Below are positions 10,369 to 20,288 of a stretch of DNA of 64,000 nucleotides, in pieces. Source of the DNA: Thalassia testudinum. Taxonomy: Eukaryota > Streptophyta > Magnoliopsida > Alismatales > Hydrocharitaceae. The stretch covers positions 74,331,501 to 74,395,500 of the forward strand of contig JAZHRO010000013.1 in the NCBI GenBank assembly GCA_037157565.1, given 5' to 3'. The first letter of the stretch is position 1; each line of letters begins with the position of its first letter. The notes under the pieces are model-generated. The model was not told the DNA's origin, ran no database searches, and worked only from the letters and a program-made list of their open reading frames with translations. Both the position numbers and the translations under genes were made by a program.

Positions 10369-11408
10369 ATGATGGACGCCACCGCTTCAATCACCGGTGC
10401 CACGTTGGCCCCAAGGGAGGGCAAGGTGGTTGTTCAAGGAACTTCCATTAAGTTGCAAGGTGCCTCCAACTATGTCTTGTGGGCCCGCGCCTTCAAGATA
10501 TTCATTGGAGGGCAAGAGAAACTTAATATTCTCCTTGAAGAACCACCGAAGCAAAAGGACAGAGCAAAGAAAAAGAAACAAGAGAAGGAGAATCACATTG
10601 TTATAAATTGGCTCATGAATACAGTGGATCCAACCATCTCCTCAAACATGCTCTATAAAAAGCACGCATATAAGATTTGGATGGCCCTCGAGAAAAGGTA
10701 TGCCCAAAAATCGAGCAACGCCCGTATTACTGATCTATATACTCGTTTATAGATAGCTAGTTAGGGAGATCTCTCCTTGACTAAACATTATGAGAAGATG
10801 GAGGCACTGTTCAAGGAGTTGGACATCTATGAGCTCTTATGCTGCGACAAACAAGGGGAGACACATGCGGTTTAGCAATCTACCAAGTTTTTATCGAGGT
10901 TGCATCCCCATTATCAAGCCGCTCGCAATCAAATTCTTGCATCTGACAAGAGGATAGATCTTGAGACCACCTTATGCCGTCTTGAGAAGATGAAGATTTC
11001 AGAATAAGTCATACCCAAGGGCGAGAACTCCACACTTGCAATCCCAGAGACAAGTGCAAGGGGTGAAAGGGGGTGCGGCGAGGCCCTAGTCACGTCTACC
11101 CCAAGTGTCAGTATTGTGGATGTACAAATCATCCACAAGAAAGATGCTGGAACAACTTCGATAGGCCTCCACGTGGGGTTACTAGCACCTCACAAATGGA
11201 CTCCTTGACTCCCGAGGATCTCAAAAAGATATGGACCATGATTCGTGAAGAGGAGAAGACAACAACGATCGTCGCAACAACTATAAAGGTTGCCACAGAC
11301 GCAACGACTTCGAAGGTCGCAAGAGGCTACACTGTCACTTCTTCAAAAGACAAGGACGAGAGCACGACTTTTGAAGATGAAGAAGAGTGGTGGGCATCTA
11401 ACGCATAA
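10369..11408 (+). pseudogene. copia gag relic
   Basis: From the ATG at 10369 the frame encodes LQGASNYVLWARAFKIFI, then WLMNTVDPTISSNM and KIWMALEKRYAQKSSNAR, the standard copia gag (UBN2-type) order. In-frame stops follow at about 10750, but the gag-like peptide continues (GDLSLTKHYEKMEALFKELD). Farther on, CQYCGCTNHPQERC (about 11107-11148) is a complete CX2CX4HX4C zinc knuckle that would bind nucleic acid in a virus-like particle. The last frame ends at 11408 in an acidic tail, just before the purine tract. No pol follows. Confidence 0.85.
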
Positions 11409-11455
11409 ATTTGAATACCAAGTCATCACCCTCCCAGTCTCAACTTGAGGGAGGA

Positions 11456-11944
11456 TGTTGGGAATAAGAGAGGACACGTGGCAGTGCCACATGGTAGTAG
11501 ATCAGGAGGCCACTAGGGCCATCGGTTTTGAGTCCTACAGTTTGGTCCTTTGCTTAATTTACAAGTTTGTTTATTTGTTAAGTTGTTTAAAGGATTTTAT
11601 TTTGTTTGAGATTTATTCTTCCTTATTTAGGAGATAAGATTAGTTTCTTGTTTTAAATGATATGTTCTCTCTTCTATACAAGAGAGCCTTCCTATTATAT
11701 ATGTTTTTTGAGTTAGCAATAATATTTCCTATTCTCCACTCCACAAACTCCTCTCCCTCTCTCTCTCCAAGGCAGCCGACCACCCTTCCTTGCAGTTGAT
11801 CACCATCATCACTGTCGGCCACCATCACCAGCCGGTGGCTGCTGCTACTCTTCCTCTCCCTATTCCAACATGGAATAGTCCCACGTGAGCTGTTTTTCCC
11901 ACGCCTAGGAGCCTCCACGCTCCAAACGTGCGCAATTCCTGACA
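11456..11944 (+). repeat. 3' LTR of the gag-only copia element
   Basis: Direct repeat of 9706-10237, lacking the local duplication near its start. It is followed by the target duplication CAACC. Confidence 0.92.
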
Positions 11945-11949
11945 CAACC

Positions 11950-13248
11950 CTTTCCCATTCCACCCCACCCATTGTCCTTTACATTTTCACCATCAACAAG
12001 CCACCACATCCACATATAAGTCACCTAGTCTTTCTATTTCTCTCAAGCAACAAATTTCCTATCACCCCTTCAAACACCATTTTTTAAGGGGACCACCCTT
12101 CCAAATTTGAATAACCCATCATCTCAAACAAATAAAGAAAAAAATCCCTTAAAAAGAAATAGAAGCATGATTTAAAATCCCATTTACCTCATTCAACACC
12201 CAAAACCAGATCCAAACCACCATCTGTTCAGAGCACATTTGGAGCCCTCCCTTATTTCCATTCCTCTTGATCACAACTCCCCCCTCCCCCCCTCAAATTC
12301 TACCTCCAGCACCACCACCAGAAAATCCCAAATTCCTCTTTCCACCACCAACAACACAACAATTCCAACCAATCATACAATTAGTGAGATTCCTCCAAAA
12401 GACACCAAATATGCGACCTCCCCTTTCTTCCATTTCCCCAAACACAAATCCCAAGCATCACTCTCTACACACCACCAGCATCCTAAATTCCTGAATTTCC
12501 CCTGATAACCAACTCTAGCACCATTCCCCCCCTCCTCCACCACCATGAGATCCAAACCAGTTATTCTGGACTGAATCCCAACAGGCCCATTCTTCCGCTT
12601 CCCACAAAACGTAAATCCTCCAGCAACCCCCTCAGATTCTCAATTCCCAATGCCACCTATGACATTCCCACACCCTACACTCCCAAAACCGACCCAGTAC
12701 TTCCCAACAGAAAATGCTGACTATCAACCTCACATTTCTTCCATTTCCTCCAAACAGAAAATCCCCCAACTGCTCAGATTCCCCAATCCCAATTCACCAA
12801 CAAGATTCCCACCCCAAACCCCTTCCGCACCCCCCACCCCAGTGACCCACTCCACCCCAACAACAAAGACAAAGAAAAAGGAACAACCCCGTTTCCCGCT
12901 CCATCCCCACCACCACGAACCAAGATCCAAATGCAAACCATCAGCAGCAGCCAAACCCTTACCTCCCCTCTCTTCCCACCCTTCCCACCCCTGCCGCCGG
13001 GCCCCAACACACACACAGATCCCCAACAACCTCCTCGAATTCCCGAACCCCAAAAGCATCAATCGCACCCACATCCCCCATCCAAACTCTCAAATTCAAC
13101 CCCTCTTCCACCAACAACCCCAAGATCCAATCCAATTACTCGCGACACTTCCGTCCAAAGACAATGACCCCCTAATCTCCACTTCCCTTTCGTCTCCCCC
13201 ACAAACACAAATCCCCCCAACGCCTCAAAACCAACCGAATCCCTGAAG
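11950..13248. other. C-rich intron sequence with diverged repeats
   Basis: The plus strand is C/A-rich and nearly G-free, giving long Pro/Ser/His-rich open frames that are compositional artefacts. Phrases such as TTTCTTCCATTTCC recur near 12425 and 12738, and a related TTCTTCCGCTTCCC occurs near 12588, suggesting a decayed repeat with a period of about 150 bp. It lies in GAUT intron 1 close to the exon 1 donor. Confidence 0.6.
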
Positions 13249-13358
13249 TCACCACATGATCCGATCAGATCCAATCCAAACGATTATTCTATTAAAAGGA
13301 ATAAATTGCGAAAGAAAGCAAGAGAGAGAGAGGAGACGGCGATGGAATGGATCCGTAC

Positions 13359-13626
13359 TTAGGGAGGAGCAGTCGTTGACGCCCTCGAGGGTGACGAGGG
13401 CGGTGAGGATGAAGACGAAAGGGAGGAGGAACGCGAGCACGAGGATGGTGTGGAACAGCGTCCTGTGGGATATGTGCCTCGCCGCCACCTTCACCTTCAT
13501 CATATCGAAGATCCCATTCCCATTACCGTTGCTGCTTCCCCCGATCCCTCCTCCTCCGCCTCCTCCTCCCCCCACTCCCGTGGATATCGTGATGCTCCTC
13601 ATGCTCGGAGACAGCCGTATCTGCAT
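13359..13626 (-). CDS. GAUT14: GAUT13/14-like galacturonosyltransferase, exon 1 with start codon
   Basis: 268 bp, 89 codons plus one base, starting at the ATG at 13626-13624. The N-terminus MQIRLSPSMRSITIS and the segment KVKVAARHISHRTLFHTIL closely match the cytoplasmic tail and membrane anchor of GAUT13/14. Residues 57-80 form one hydrophobic helix (LVLAFLLPFVFILTALV), the type II Golgi anchor, followed by TLEGVNDCSSL. A lineage-specific run of nine Gly then GIGGSSNGNGNG (residues 19-38) replaces the short linker usual in the family. The donor is A followed by GTACGG (phase 1), fitting exon 2. With exons 2 and 3 this gives 160 of the roughly 530 residues typical for the family. Confidence 0.93.
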
Positions 13627-14060
13627 CCTCGTTCACCTCCCCCTCCACCTCCACGCCGACGAGGAGGGGAACAAGAAGAAGCAGGAGCCCGCCGACGCCT
13701 CCAGCTCCCTCCCCTCCTCAGCAGCAGCATCGGATCGCCGAGGCCGATCACCTCCTCCTCGCCGCGCCCCTCGGGGGATCCGGGGGGGACGACTCGGCGC
13801 CAAAGCTCATGCCCTCATCCACCCCTTCGATTGTTCCAGCGACCTCCAGATGCTCTCCCGGTGCTCTTCCGAAGTCGGCCTTCGTAAGTGCCCGGGATCT
13901 TTGGCCGGCGAGTCTGTGTTTTAAGATGAGCGGGGGAATGGGGACGACATCGGCCAGAATTGGCGGAGGGAAGACGAGGGTGCGGGGAGGGGAGGAGGAA
14001 GCTTCTTGTATCTGTTGCCTGTCTCTCTCTCTCTCCCTCCCTCCCTCCCTCTCTATGTAG
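13627..14060 (-). promoter_or_regulatory. GAUT 5' leader / proximal promoter with upstream ATGs
   Basis: GC-rich (GGAGG-rich on the minus strand) sequence upstream of the start codon, ending in a GA/GGGA microsatellite at about 14020-14056, as is common in plant 5' leaders. Several upstream ATGs precede the main start on the minus strand: 13950, 13818 (3 codons), 13810 (20 codons, stop at 13748) and 13730 (43 codons, overlapping the GAUT start and ending at 13599). No clear TATA box is visible and the transcription start is unknown. Confidence 0.55.
14020..14056. repeat. CT / CCCT microsatellite
   Basis: CTCTCTCTCTCTCCCTCCCTCCCTCCCTCTCT, a polypyrimidine tract upstream of the GAUT gene; on the gene's sense strand it is GA-rich. 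Confidence 0.95.
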
Positions 14061-15900
14061 AGAGAGGAAGGCCTTCTGCTGTGGTTAATGGTCTTCTTTC
14101 TTTCTTTTTTTCTTCTCTTTAGATACGTGTCCTTGTGAAATATCGACGTTATTGCATACCCCTATATTTTGTGTATATGCAGGGGTGGCTCTAGGGAGTC
14201 GGTGGACTTTACGTAAATGCCCCTGGTATCTGGGGACGCTAATTTGGGTTTACCGGACCAAACTTGCCCTACGTTGGAGCAAATAGAACCCAACTTATTT
14301 AATGTGTAGTATACAAACTCCGAGAGGTACCATTCGGAGCCCGGAGCAAGCTCTACTAGACTCAGAGTAGAAACTGAGTCTAACAAAATATTACAAGCAA
14401 GTGAAAACACAAGCAACTTAAATGGGTTGACACTTTATTCAATCAAGGCTTTATGGTAAAGCACTTGAGTGTCAAGTTAGTATCATGGGTTGAATAGGTA
14501 GTTTAAGATTGGCTCTTAGGGTAAGTTGGAGTATATTGAAATCATGTGCATTGGCATGCTAACTTTAATGGAAATCAATTGATCGGCGATTCAAATCTTA
14601 ATATCAAATCACCTGGACATACTAATATGATTAGTTAGGTCCCTTAGTATAATTGGAAGAATGTACTATAGCCATGTTCGATGTAACTGATGACAAATAT
14701 CAAATATTCAAATGTTTGGATTAAAGATTTCAATAAGTCATGAAGAATCATCATGATACCCAATGGTTATCTCCAATCTAAGAAGATATCGCAATCTTCT
14801 TAAGAGATTGTTGCTCGACGAATACCTTTGATGCACATCCTCAGTATAAGCATAAAGATTCAGTGTTATCACACAGGTTAACTCAAAGGGTTGGCTCAAT
14901 GAAATTGATATGTGAGAATACCTTCTTTTATCACCATTATGAATAAGACGTATCCTTTGACCTAAGATAGATATGTATCTCTGTACTTGAATATATACAT
15001 TTAGTAGATCAATAGCTAATGCACCCACCACATCGTTGAAGTTGGAAAGTTGGTGTGTATATAAGAGCACAGGAGATACGTGTTACGTCAAAAGGATCTT
15101 ACAAATCCATTATTTGTAAGTATACATAGTTGTTCGGAAGACACAGACTTACTCCACGTATATTGGGATGTACAAAATTTCTATGCATGGTCGTATGGGT
15201 CCTGATCAAACCCATACATGAAAGAGAAGACGGTCCCTTTGGAATAGAAATGATCTTCATTCTTATCCTAATAATACTTAAGGAACATGAATATGTGTAG
15301 CCCTTAGTAGGGATGACAATGGATTTGTAAATTAATCATCGGAGTTACATAAGTCTTCAAATATGAAAATTCATCTATTTTTGGAATACCTAAGGGAGAC
15401 AGAGTGTCATAAATCCCAAATCCTAAATGCTTCATTATTGGTGTGGTGAAATCAATAATGATTTTTGTGGGGTTTGATGGGAGCCTTGCGTAAATCTTAC
15501 TTAGCCATAAACACAAGATGAAGCGTGATAAAAGAATAAGTCACAATAAAATTAACCACTCAATATACACTATTTTATAGTGAAAAACCCCCTTTGGATA
15601 AAAACTACTATTTAAGCCTTCCGGCTTATAATTTTTCCCAAGCAATTCACACCGATCAATTCACTATCCAAGACAATTAACGGGTTATCTCAACCCTTAC
15701 AAAACCTTCAAGGTGAAGTGTGGGTCACCCTAGCCAAGCTCAATGCCGAGCCATTTAACATGTTGTCTCTCCCAAATTACAAGAGAGGAAGATATAGAAC
15801 AGAAAATACAAAAAATATAATACAACTTGAGAAGCCTATGAAACCTCAATATAATAGTAGTTCAAAAGATTTATCGAATCATATTGCAAGAGCTCGCTAA
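14061..15900. other. upstream intergenic or repeat DNA, unassigned
   Basis: AT-rich, with stops in all frames and no motif recognised. The part near 15500-15720 resembles LTR or leader DNA but no boundary can be set. The host gene's distal promoter may be here. I see nothing else to annotate. Confidence 0.45.
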
Positions 15901-15955
15901 GTGTGAAGCCTTTTTGAGATTAAAGCACGAAAAGATTTAGTCTATCAAATATATA

Positions 15956-16349
15956 TTGGTCAATTAAATTAAATTTTGATTGATTAACAAAATGTTATTA
16001 GTTTATCAAACTTTAGTTTGGTTGATCAAATAAAGTAAGAATTAAAGATAAAAATTATTACAAAATTGTTGGTTAGAAATATTTTTCGTTGATTAAAACA
16101 GTTTGCTTTTAGGATCTTTGAAATCCTTTGCACTTTGGTCGATTAAAGCATCATTTTGGCTGATCAATTTGTGTGAGTGATATGAAAGGAAGAATCCTTG
16201 CAAATTGATCGATCAAAATAAGGATTTAATCGATCAATTAACATTGTGGTTAATCAACCTAAAATTTTGGTTGATCAATTTGAGTGTTAACAGAGAGAAA
16301 CAAATGTTTTATGCAAATTGGCCAATTCCTTGGTCATTTGGTCGATCAT
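15956..16349. repeat. phased array of TTGATCGATCAA-type palindromes
   Basis: Twelve-base dyads start at 15956, 15976, 15998, 16018, 16085, 16135, 16156, 16205, 16226, 16246, 16267, 16318 and 16338. Neighbouring members are mostly 20-22 bp apart. The forms vary (TTGGTCAATTAA, TTGATTGATTAA, TTGGTTGATCAA, TTGATCGATCAA) while linkers are unrelated. The repeat continues beyond the solo LTR insertion (19924-20288 and 21273-21342), so the array belongs to an older repeat, probably an LTR. Confidence 0.85.
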
Positions 16350-17754
16350 TAAAATTCTTACGAGTTAACTACAAATTTTTTGTAACGACCCGATTCCCGA
16401 GTCCCTACGAGACACGAGAACCAGACCGACTCGACTAATCCTAAGACCTGGTCGTCCAACGAGGAAGTAACCAAAAGAGTAGTAAAATAAACCACATTCA
16501 GCATGAATATAACTAACAGTAAGAAAATACAGTAATAAGGAAAGAAATCACTACAGTATATACTACCACAACAGTAGAACAACATTCATAACATAATATG
16601 AAACTGCAGGTAAAGAAAAGTACAGCGGTAACAAGAACTACTCACTACAGTGGAACCAAAAAGAGGTACAAGAGAACAGTGGTAACTCTACTGGACCCTA
16701 CTCGACTCAGCGTCCTCTGCAGCCGCTGACCCTAGCTGCTCAACACCTGGTCCTGAAAGGTAACGAGTGTAACACGTCAGCAAAACGCTGAGTAGAGTGG
16801 CAGCTAAACTAAAGAAACAGTAAAGTGTACAGTAGCTATTTTAATTTTCTTTCTTCCTTTATTTACGTCTTTCTATTGTTTCAAAATTTATCTATTTCTC
16901 AGATCCTTCACTTGATCTCGAATGTTCCTCGTGGGAACGATCTTGATTGCAGTCTTTTCCGAACAGTAGAAGTAGCACGTGGTGCTCTCCTGGCCAGGAG
17001 AGTCCCCCGTGGTGATCCTACTTTCAGTCAACTACCCCAAGGTCACGGACAGGCGTAACGGTGACTACGGTACGCGCGATAAACGCACAGGTAGCTAACT
17101 CGCACTGGCATGCGGTCAGTCGTTTCCGTTAACGGGTGCACCCAAAGCACAGCACGGAACCAGTACAGGGCAGAGCCCTCTCAGTAACAGGGGTCCAACC
17201 CCTCCACAGTAACCAAACAGGGGCCTTGCCCCTCCACAGTCCGCGCACCCTCGCCTGACTACCCTGGTTTGCCCAGTGGGCCTAACAAGTCGGTGTAGGA
17301 GGCTAGCAGAACCCCGGGGCCCGTGGGGTAGCTAGTACCTCCCTACACTAGTAGCTCTTCTCGGTACTATGTACACGAGGGCCAGCAAGTCGGTACAAAG
17401 TGGCCAGTCTTGACCCTGGGTCCCTGGGGCGGCTTCGCTCTGCACTAAACAGGTACAGGTACTTCCCTTGGTACTACGTACCCAAGAGACAGCACACTAC
17501 CACGTCTTTCTTTATCAGTTCCATTCCTTTCTCTTTCCAGGAGTTCCACTCCTAATTCCCCATAGGGTTCCAGTTCTTTTAACTCAGCACATTCAGGTTT
17601 CACCTTTCCAGTTTCATGTTCATACATCCCATATTCTCAGACATGCTCATTTATTCATAACAGGCAGCTGTTAAACCAATTTACAGGTAGCTATTATTTT
17701 CTTTCCACATTTTCCAAGACTGCAGTATTCATATATTCCACTAGTTCTTCCCAT

Positions 17755-17910
17755 CCTAGGATTCATGCCATACCCTAGGATCTATCATACAATCTAGTTT
17801 TCCAACCCTAGGAATCATGCAACACCCTAGGATCTACCATTCATTCTACTTTCTCATTCCTAGGATTCATGCAATATCCTAGGTTCTATTTATGGTTTCA
17901 TAATTTAACA
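17755..17910. repeat. 3 x 52-bp tandem repeat with CCTAGG pairs
   Basis: Units start at 17755, 17807 and 17859, exactly 52 bp apart. Each contains two CCTAGG sites 19 bp apart (17755/17774, 17807/17826, 17859/17878). Inside the family-B solo LTR. Confidence 0.92.
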
Positions 17911-18182
17911 GATTATACTAATAAACTTAAAAGTCACTCTACCGGTTACAATAGGCGTACTGGGGGCGTGGTCGGGAATCCCGCGTACCTCCGCAACCCC
18001 CGAGACTGCAACGGAACGGGATCCTATCACAAGGATCAAACACAAGGAGTTTCTCAAAACAGTATACAACTACTGTAGACGGGTAGAGGATTTAATTCCA
18101 AAAAGCACGCAACTCGAAACGCGGAAAACGGACTCCGAACGGGCCCTAAACGGGTCGAAAACGACGAAACAGTGCAAAATCA

Positions 18183-18360
18183 GACGTCTGGAACCTCTTC
18201 CAGACGTCTTAAAAAGTGGATCAGAGGTTACCTTTGCTCTGCGTGGTCTCTCAGACGTCCAGAAGCCTGCAGGGGCGTCTGGCCTAGTTCCCAGACGTCC
18301 GATGGTCACCCCGGACATCTGGAAGTCGCTCCCGTCGTCTGGCACCACTGCCAGACGTCT
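18183..18360. repeat. 20-bp ladder of AGACGTCT palindromes
   Basis: Octamers begin at 18183, 18203 and (degenerate) 18223, then at 18253, 18273, 18293, 18313, 18333 and 18353, the last six exactly 20 bp apart. Perfect forms are AGACGTCT; others differ at one to three bases (AGACGTCC, GGACATCT, CGTCGTCT). The 12-base linkers do not resemble each other, so this is a spacing ladder, not an ordinary tandem repeat. Confidence 0.93.
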
Positions 18361-18463
18361 GATTCGCGTTGGATGCGAATCTCAGACCCTGCGCGTACCC
18401 ATTCCTCGTGCTCAGTACGGACGGTCGAAGGAAAGAAGAAGGTACGAAAATAACTTACTTACC

Positions 18464-18523
18464 AGACGTCTGGACAGTCCTCCAGACGTCTTCCTCGTCG
18501 TCTGGTTGGAAGCCCAGACGTTT
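18464..18523. repeat. second AGACGTCT cluster in the solo LTR
   Basis: Octamers at 18464, 18484, 18496 and 18516: spacings 20, 12 and 20 bp. Confidence 0.88.
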
Positions 18524-18971
18524 GATTCTGGAAAAATTTCCAAAACCAGGGCGCGACTCACCCTCCGCCCGCGACGCAAGGCCGCGCCTCGTTCGCCTGT
18601 TGCTCGAGCTGCAGCAGGCCTCCCGCGTCACTCCGTGCCTGCTACGCCCCCGCCGGCCGGCTCCCGCTGCCCCGGCAGGCTCGAGCCCTCCCGACCGATG
18701 CCTCCTCTTCTCGCGCAGCACCTCCTCCCGCACTCGCGCGCGGCTGCCACCGCCGTCGCTCGCTCGCGCTCGCACTCGCTGGAAGAAGAAGAAGGAGAAG
18801 CGGAGGTGGTGAGAGTGAGGGAGAGTGCGAGGCTTTTTAAAGCCTCGCGGGGAGGAGAGGGAGAGCGGGACAGGGGGCAGCGCCTGCGGAGGAGAGGGAA
18901 AAAAGGGCACCCGCAGGTCTGCGCACGCAAGCGCGCAGAAGCGACCGCGCGTGCCGCCGTAACTGAATCCC

Positions 18972-19043
18972 AGACGTCTGGGAGGGGTTCCAGACGTCTG
19001 GTCCGACGTCTGGGCCACCTCCCAGACGTCTTAAAAGACATCT
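18972..19043. repeat. third AGACGTCT cluster, at the LTR end
   Basis: Octamers at 18972, 18992, 19004, 19024 and 19036: spacings 20, 12, 20 and 12 bp. The homologous LTR at 58566-58625 keeps 20, 12, 20. Confidence 0.88.
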
Positions 19044-19923
19044 GAAGCCGTGCGTTCGTAACATTTTTTGAAGTGAAATTTATTTGAGTAATTTTTAGGA
19101 AGTTCCTTACAAAAAAAAATCTAATACAACACTTACAAAATTATACACTTATGTGCTTGAACTTAGACAATATCTTCATTTTCTTTTCTTCTTCATGTCT
19201 CTTTATGCCTTTATTTTCACTCAAGGATTCCTCATCACCATTATCCTTGATTAAACTCATTCATTCTTTTGCAATCCTTTGTTCATTACTTAATCTTATG
19301 TAAGATCTCAATTTCCTAAAATGTTACTTATGTAATTCATATATAATAATTTTTTTATCATCAAGACCAAGGGTGTCAACAAGTTCCTAATTGTAAAGAA
19401 ATTAATTATTATTTAAGACGGTAAATAATATTTTGATTTGCCATTTAATTGAGCCAAAAAAGTTTGACCTGGATTCAAAAGGATTTGAATAAAAATTAAA
19501 TGTATTTTGAATACTAAAATCCAATTGACTAAATTAGTTAAAAGACTAATTAAGCAAATGTCAATTAGAATTTAATTCAAACATTGGATTTGATCCAAGG
19601 GCTCCCTTAATATTAAAATCATTAGGATTCTTTACAAATATCTCGTAAAGACAAAGGCTTAACCTTAATTAATCATTTTTATGTGTAACATCTCCACATT
19701 CACAAGAGAAGAAAAGGAGTCACCACCCACCTTCTCTAAATCCTTCTCTTGTTGGACATTAGGGTGATTGCGTTGATTTTGGGAGCTTGTTGGCATTAAT
19801 TGAGATGTAATTGATATATAATAACATAGGGAATTCATGTTGAAATTAATGGGATTTAGTAGAGGTTTTTATTGCCACATTAGAAGTGGGCAAACTTCTT
19901 AGTGGGGGTAAAAATATATTAAT

Positions 19924-20288
19924 TTGGTAAATCAATCGTTGATCGATTAGTGGGTAAGTTTGATCAATCAATTAATTTAATCGATTAATAGATTAAAATT
20001 GATTGATCATTTGATGAATTTTCATAAAAGTTAGGTCATAGGTTCCATATAAAGGTCGCGAGAGGGTTCTCATTTGACACACAATATAACAGAAAAACTC
20101 CCCACTCTTCCTCTCTCTATCATTCTTATCTCTTGTTCTCAAGGCGCATTCGTTCAATGTAAGATTGGTAAATCAATCTCCAATTGGATTTGTCGATCAT
20201 TTCACGTAGGGAGTTGAGAGTGATCATTTGAGAAGTGATTGATTGATCCACCAATTACATTGGTTGATCAATCAAATTGATCGATCAA
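19924..20288. repeat. TTGATCGATCAA-type palindromes, clusters 2 and 3
   Basis: Dyads at 19924, 19939, 19960, 19977 and 19999, then at 20239, 20260 and 20277, with spacings of 15-22 bp. Same motif as 15956-16349 on the other side of the solo LTR. Confidence 0.8.

Larger units (their letters stand above)
9706..11944 (+). mobile_element. copia-type LTR element with gag only, 5-bp target duplication
   Basis: LTRs at 9706-10237 (532 bp) and 11456-11944 (489 bp) share TGTTGGGAATAAGAGAGG at the start and CAATTCCTGACA at the end. The extra length of the first comes from a local duplication of a CACGTG/CACATGGCAG segment near 9750. The perfect target duplication CAACC is at 9701-9705 and 11945-11949. 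A PBS-like TTGTATTAGAGCC (10238-10250) and the purine tract TTGAGGGAGGA (11445-11455) are in place. The 1.2-kb interior holds a gag relic but no protease, integrase or RT, so it is non-autonomous. Confidence 0.92.
6482..13358 (-). other. GAUT intron 1, 6.9 kb, transposon-filled
   Basis: Begins with the donor GTACGG after exon 1 and ends with a T-rich acceptor TTGCCAG before exon 2. About half is two LTR elements (8344-9659 and 9706-11944) lying 46 bp apart. The remaining intron (6482-8343, 9660-9705, 11945-13358) is AT-rich near exon 2 and strongly C-rich on the plus strand near exon 1. No other gene is seen inside. Confidence 0.82.
16381..19063 (-). mobile_element. solo LTR of a Ty3/gypsy element (family B, 2.7 kb)
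   Basis: Starts TGTAACGACCC and ends CGTTCGTAACA, so both ends read TGT[A/T]ACGA inward. It is flanked by T5 (16376-16380 and 19064-19068), a weak because low-complexity target duplication. It aligns with the 3' LTR of the gypsy relic at 57555-58663 (shared blocks near 16385-16520, 16740-16800, 16915-17115 and the 3' end) and with 38041-38384. No internal region is present, so it is a solo LTR. It interrupts the TTGATCGATCAA-type repeat. Orientation is inferred from the 57555 element. Confidence 0.8.

Noticed and set aside
12650..13246. 198-codon Pro/His/Thr-rich frame
   Set aside because: Caused by a nearly G-free C/A-rich intron strand, with no stop codons by composition. No domain and an equally open frame on the opposite strand.
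13256..13924. 222-codon open frame on the plus strand
   Set aside because: It is antisense to GAUT exon 1 and its leader; its Pro-rich part is the complement of the glycine run. No family motif.
15956..16349. CRISPR-like array
   Set aside because: Repeats are 12-bp palindromes with spacers shorter than repeats plus spacers of any CRISPR, the host is a plant, and there are no cas genes.
18302..19045. 247-codon frame in the solo LTR
   Set aside because: GC-rich LTR DNA open in several frames on both strands; it crosses the palindrome ladders and is not kept in the homologous LTR at 57555.
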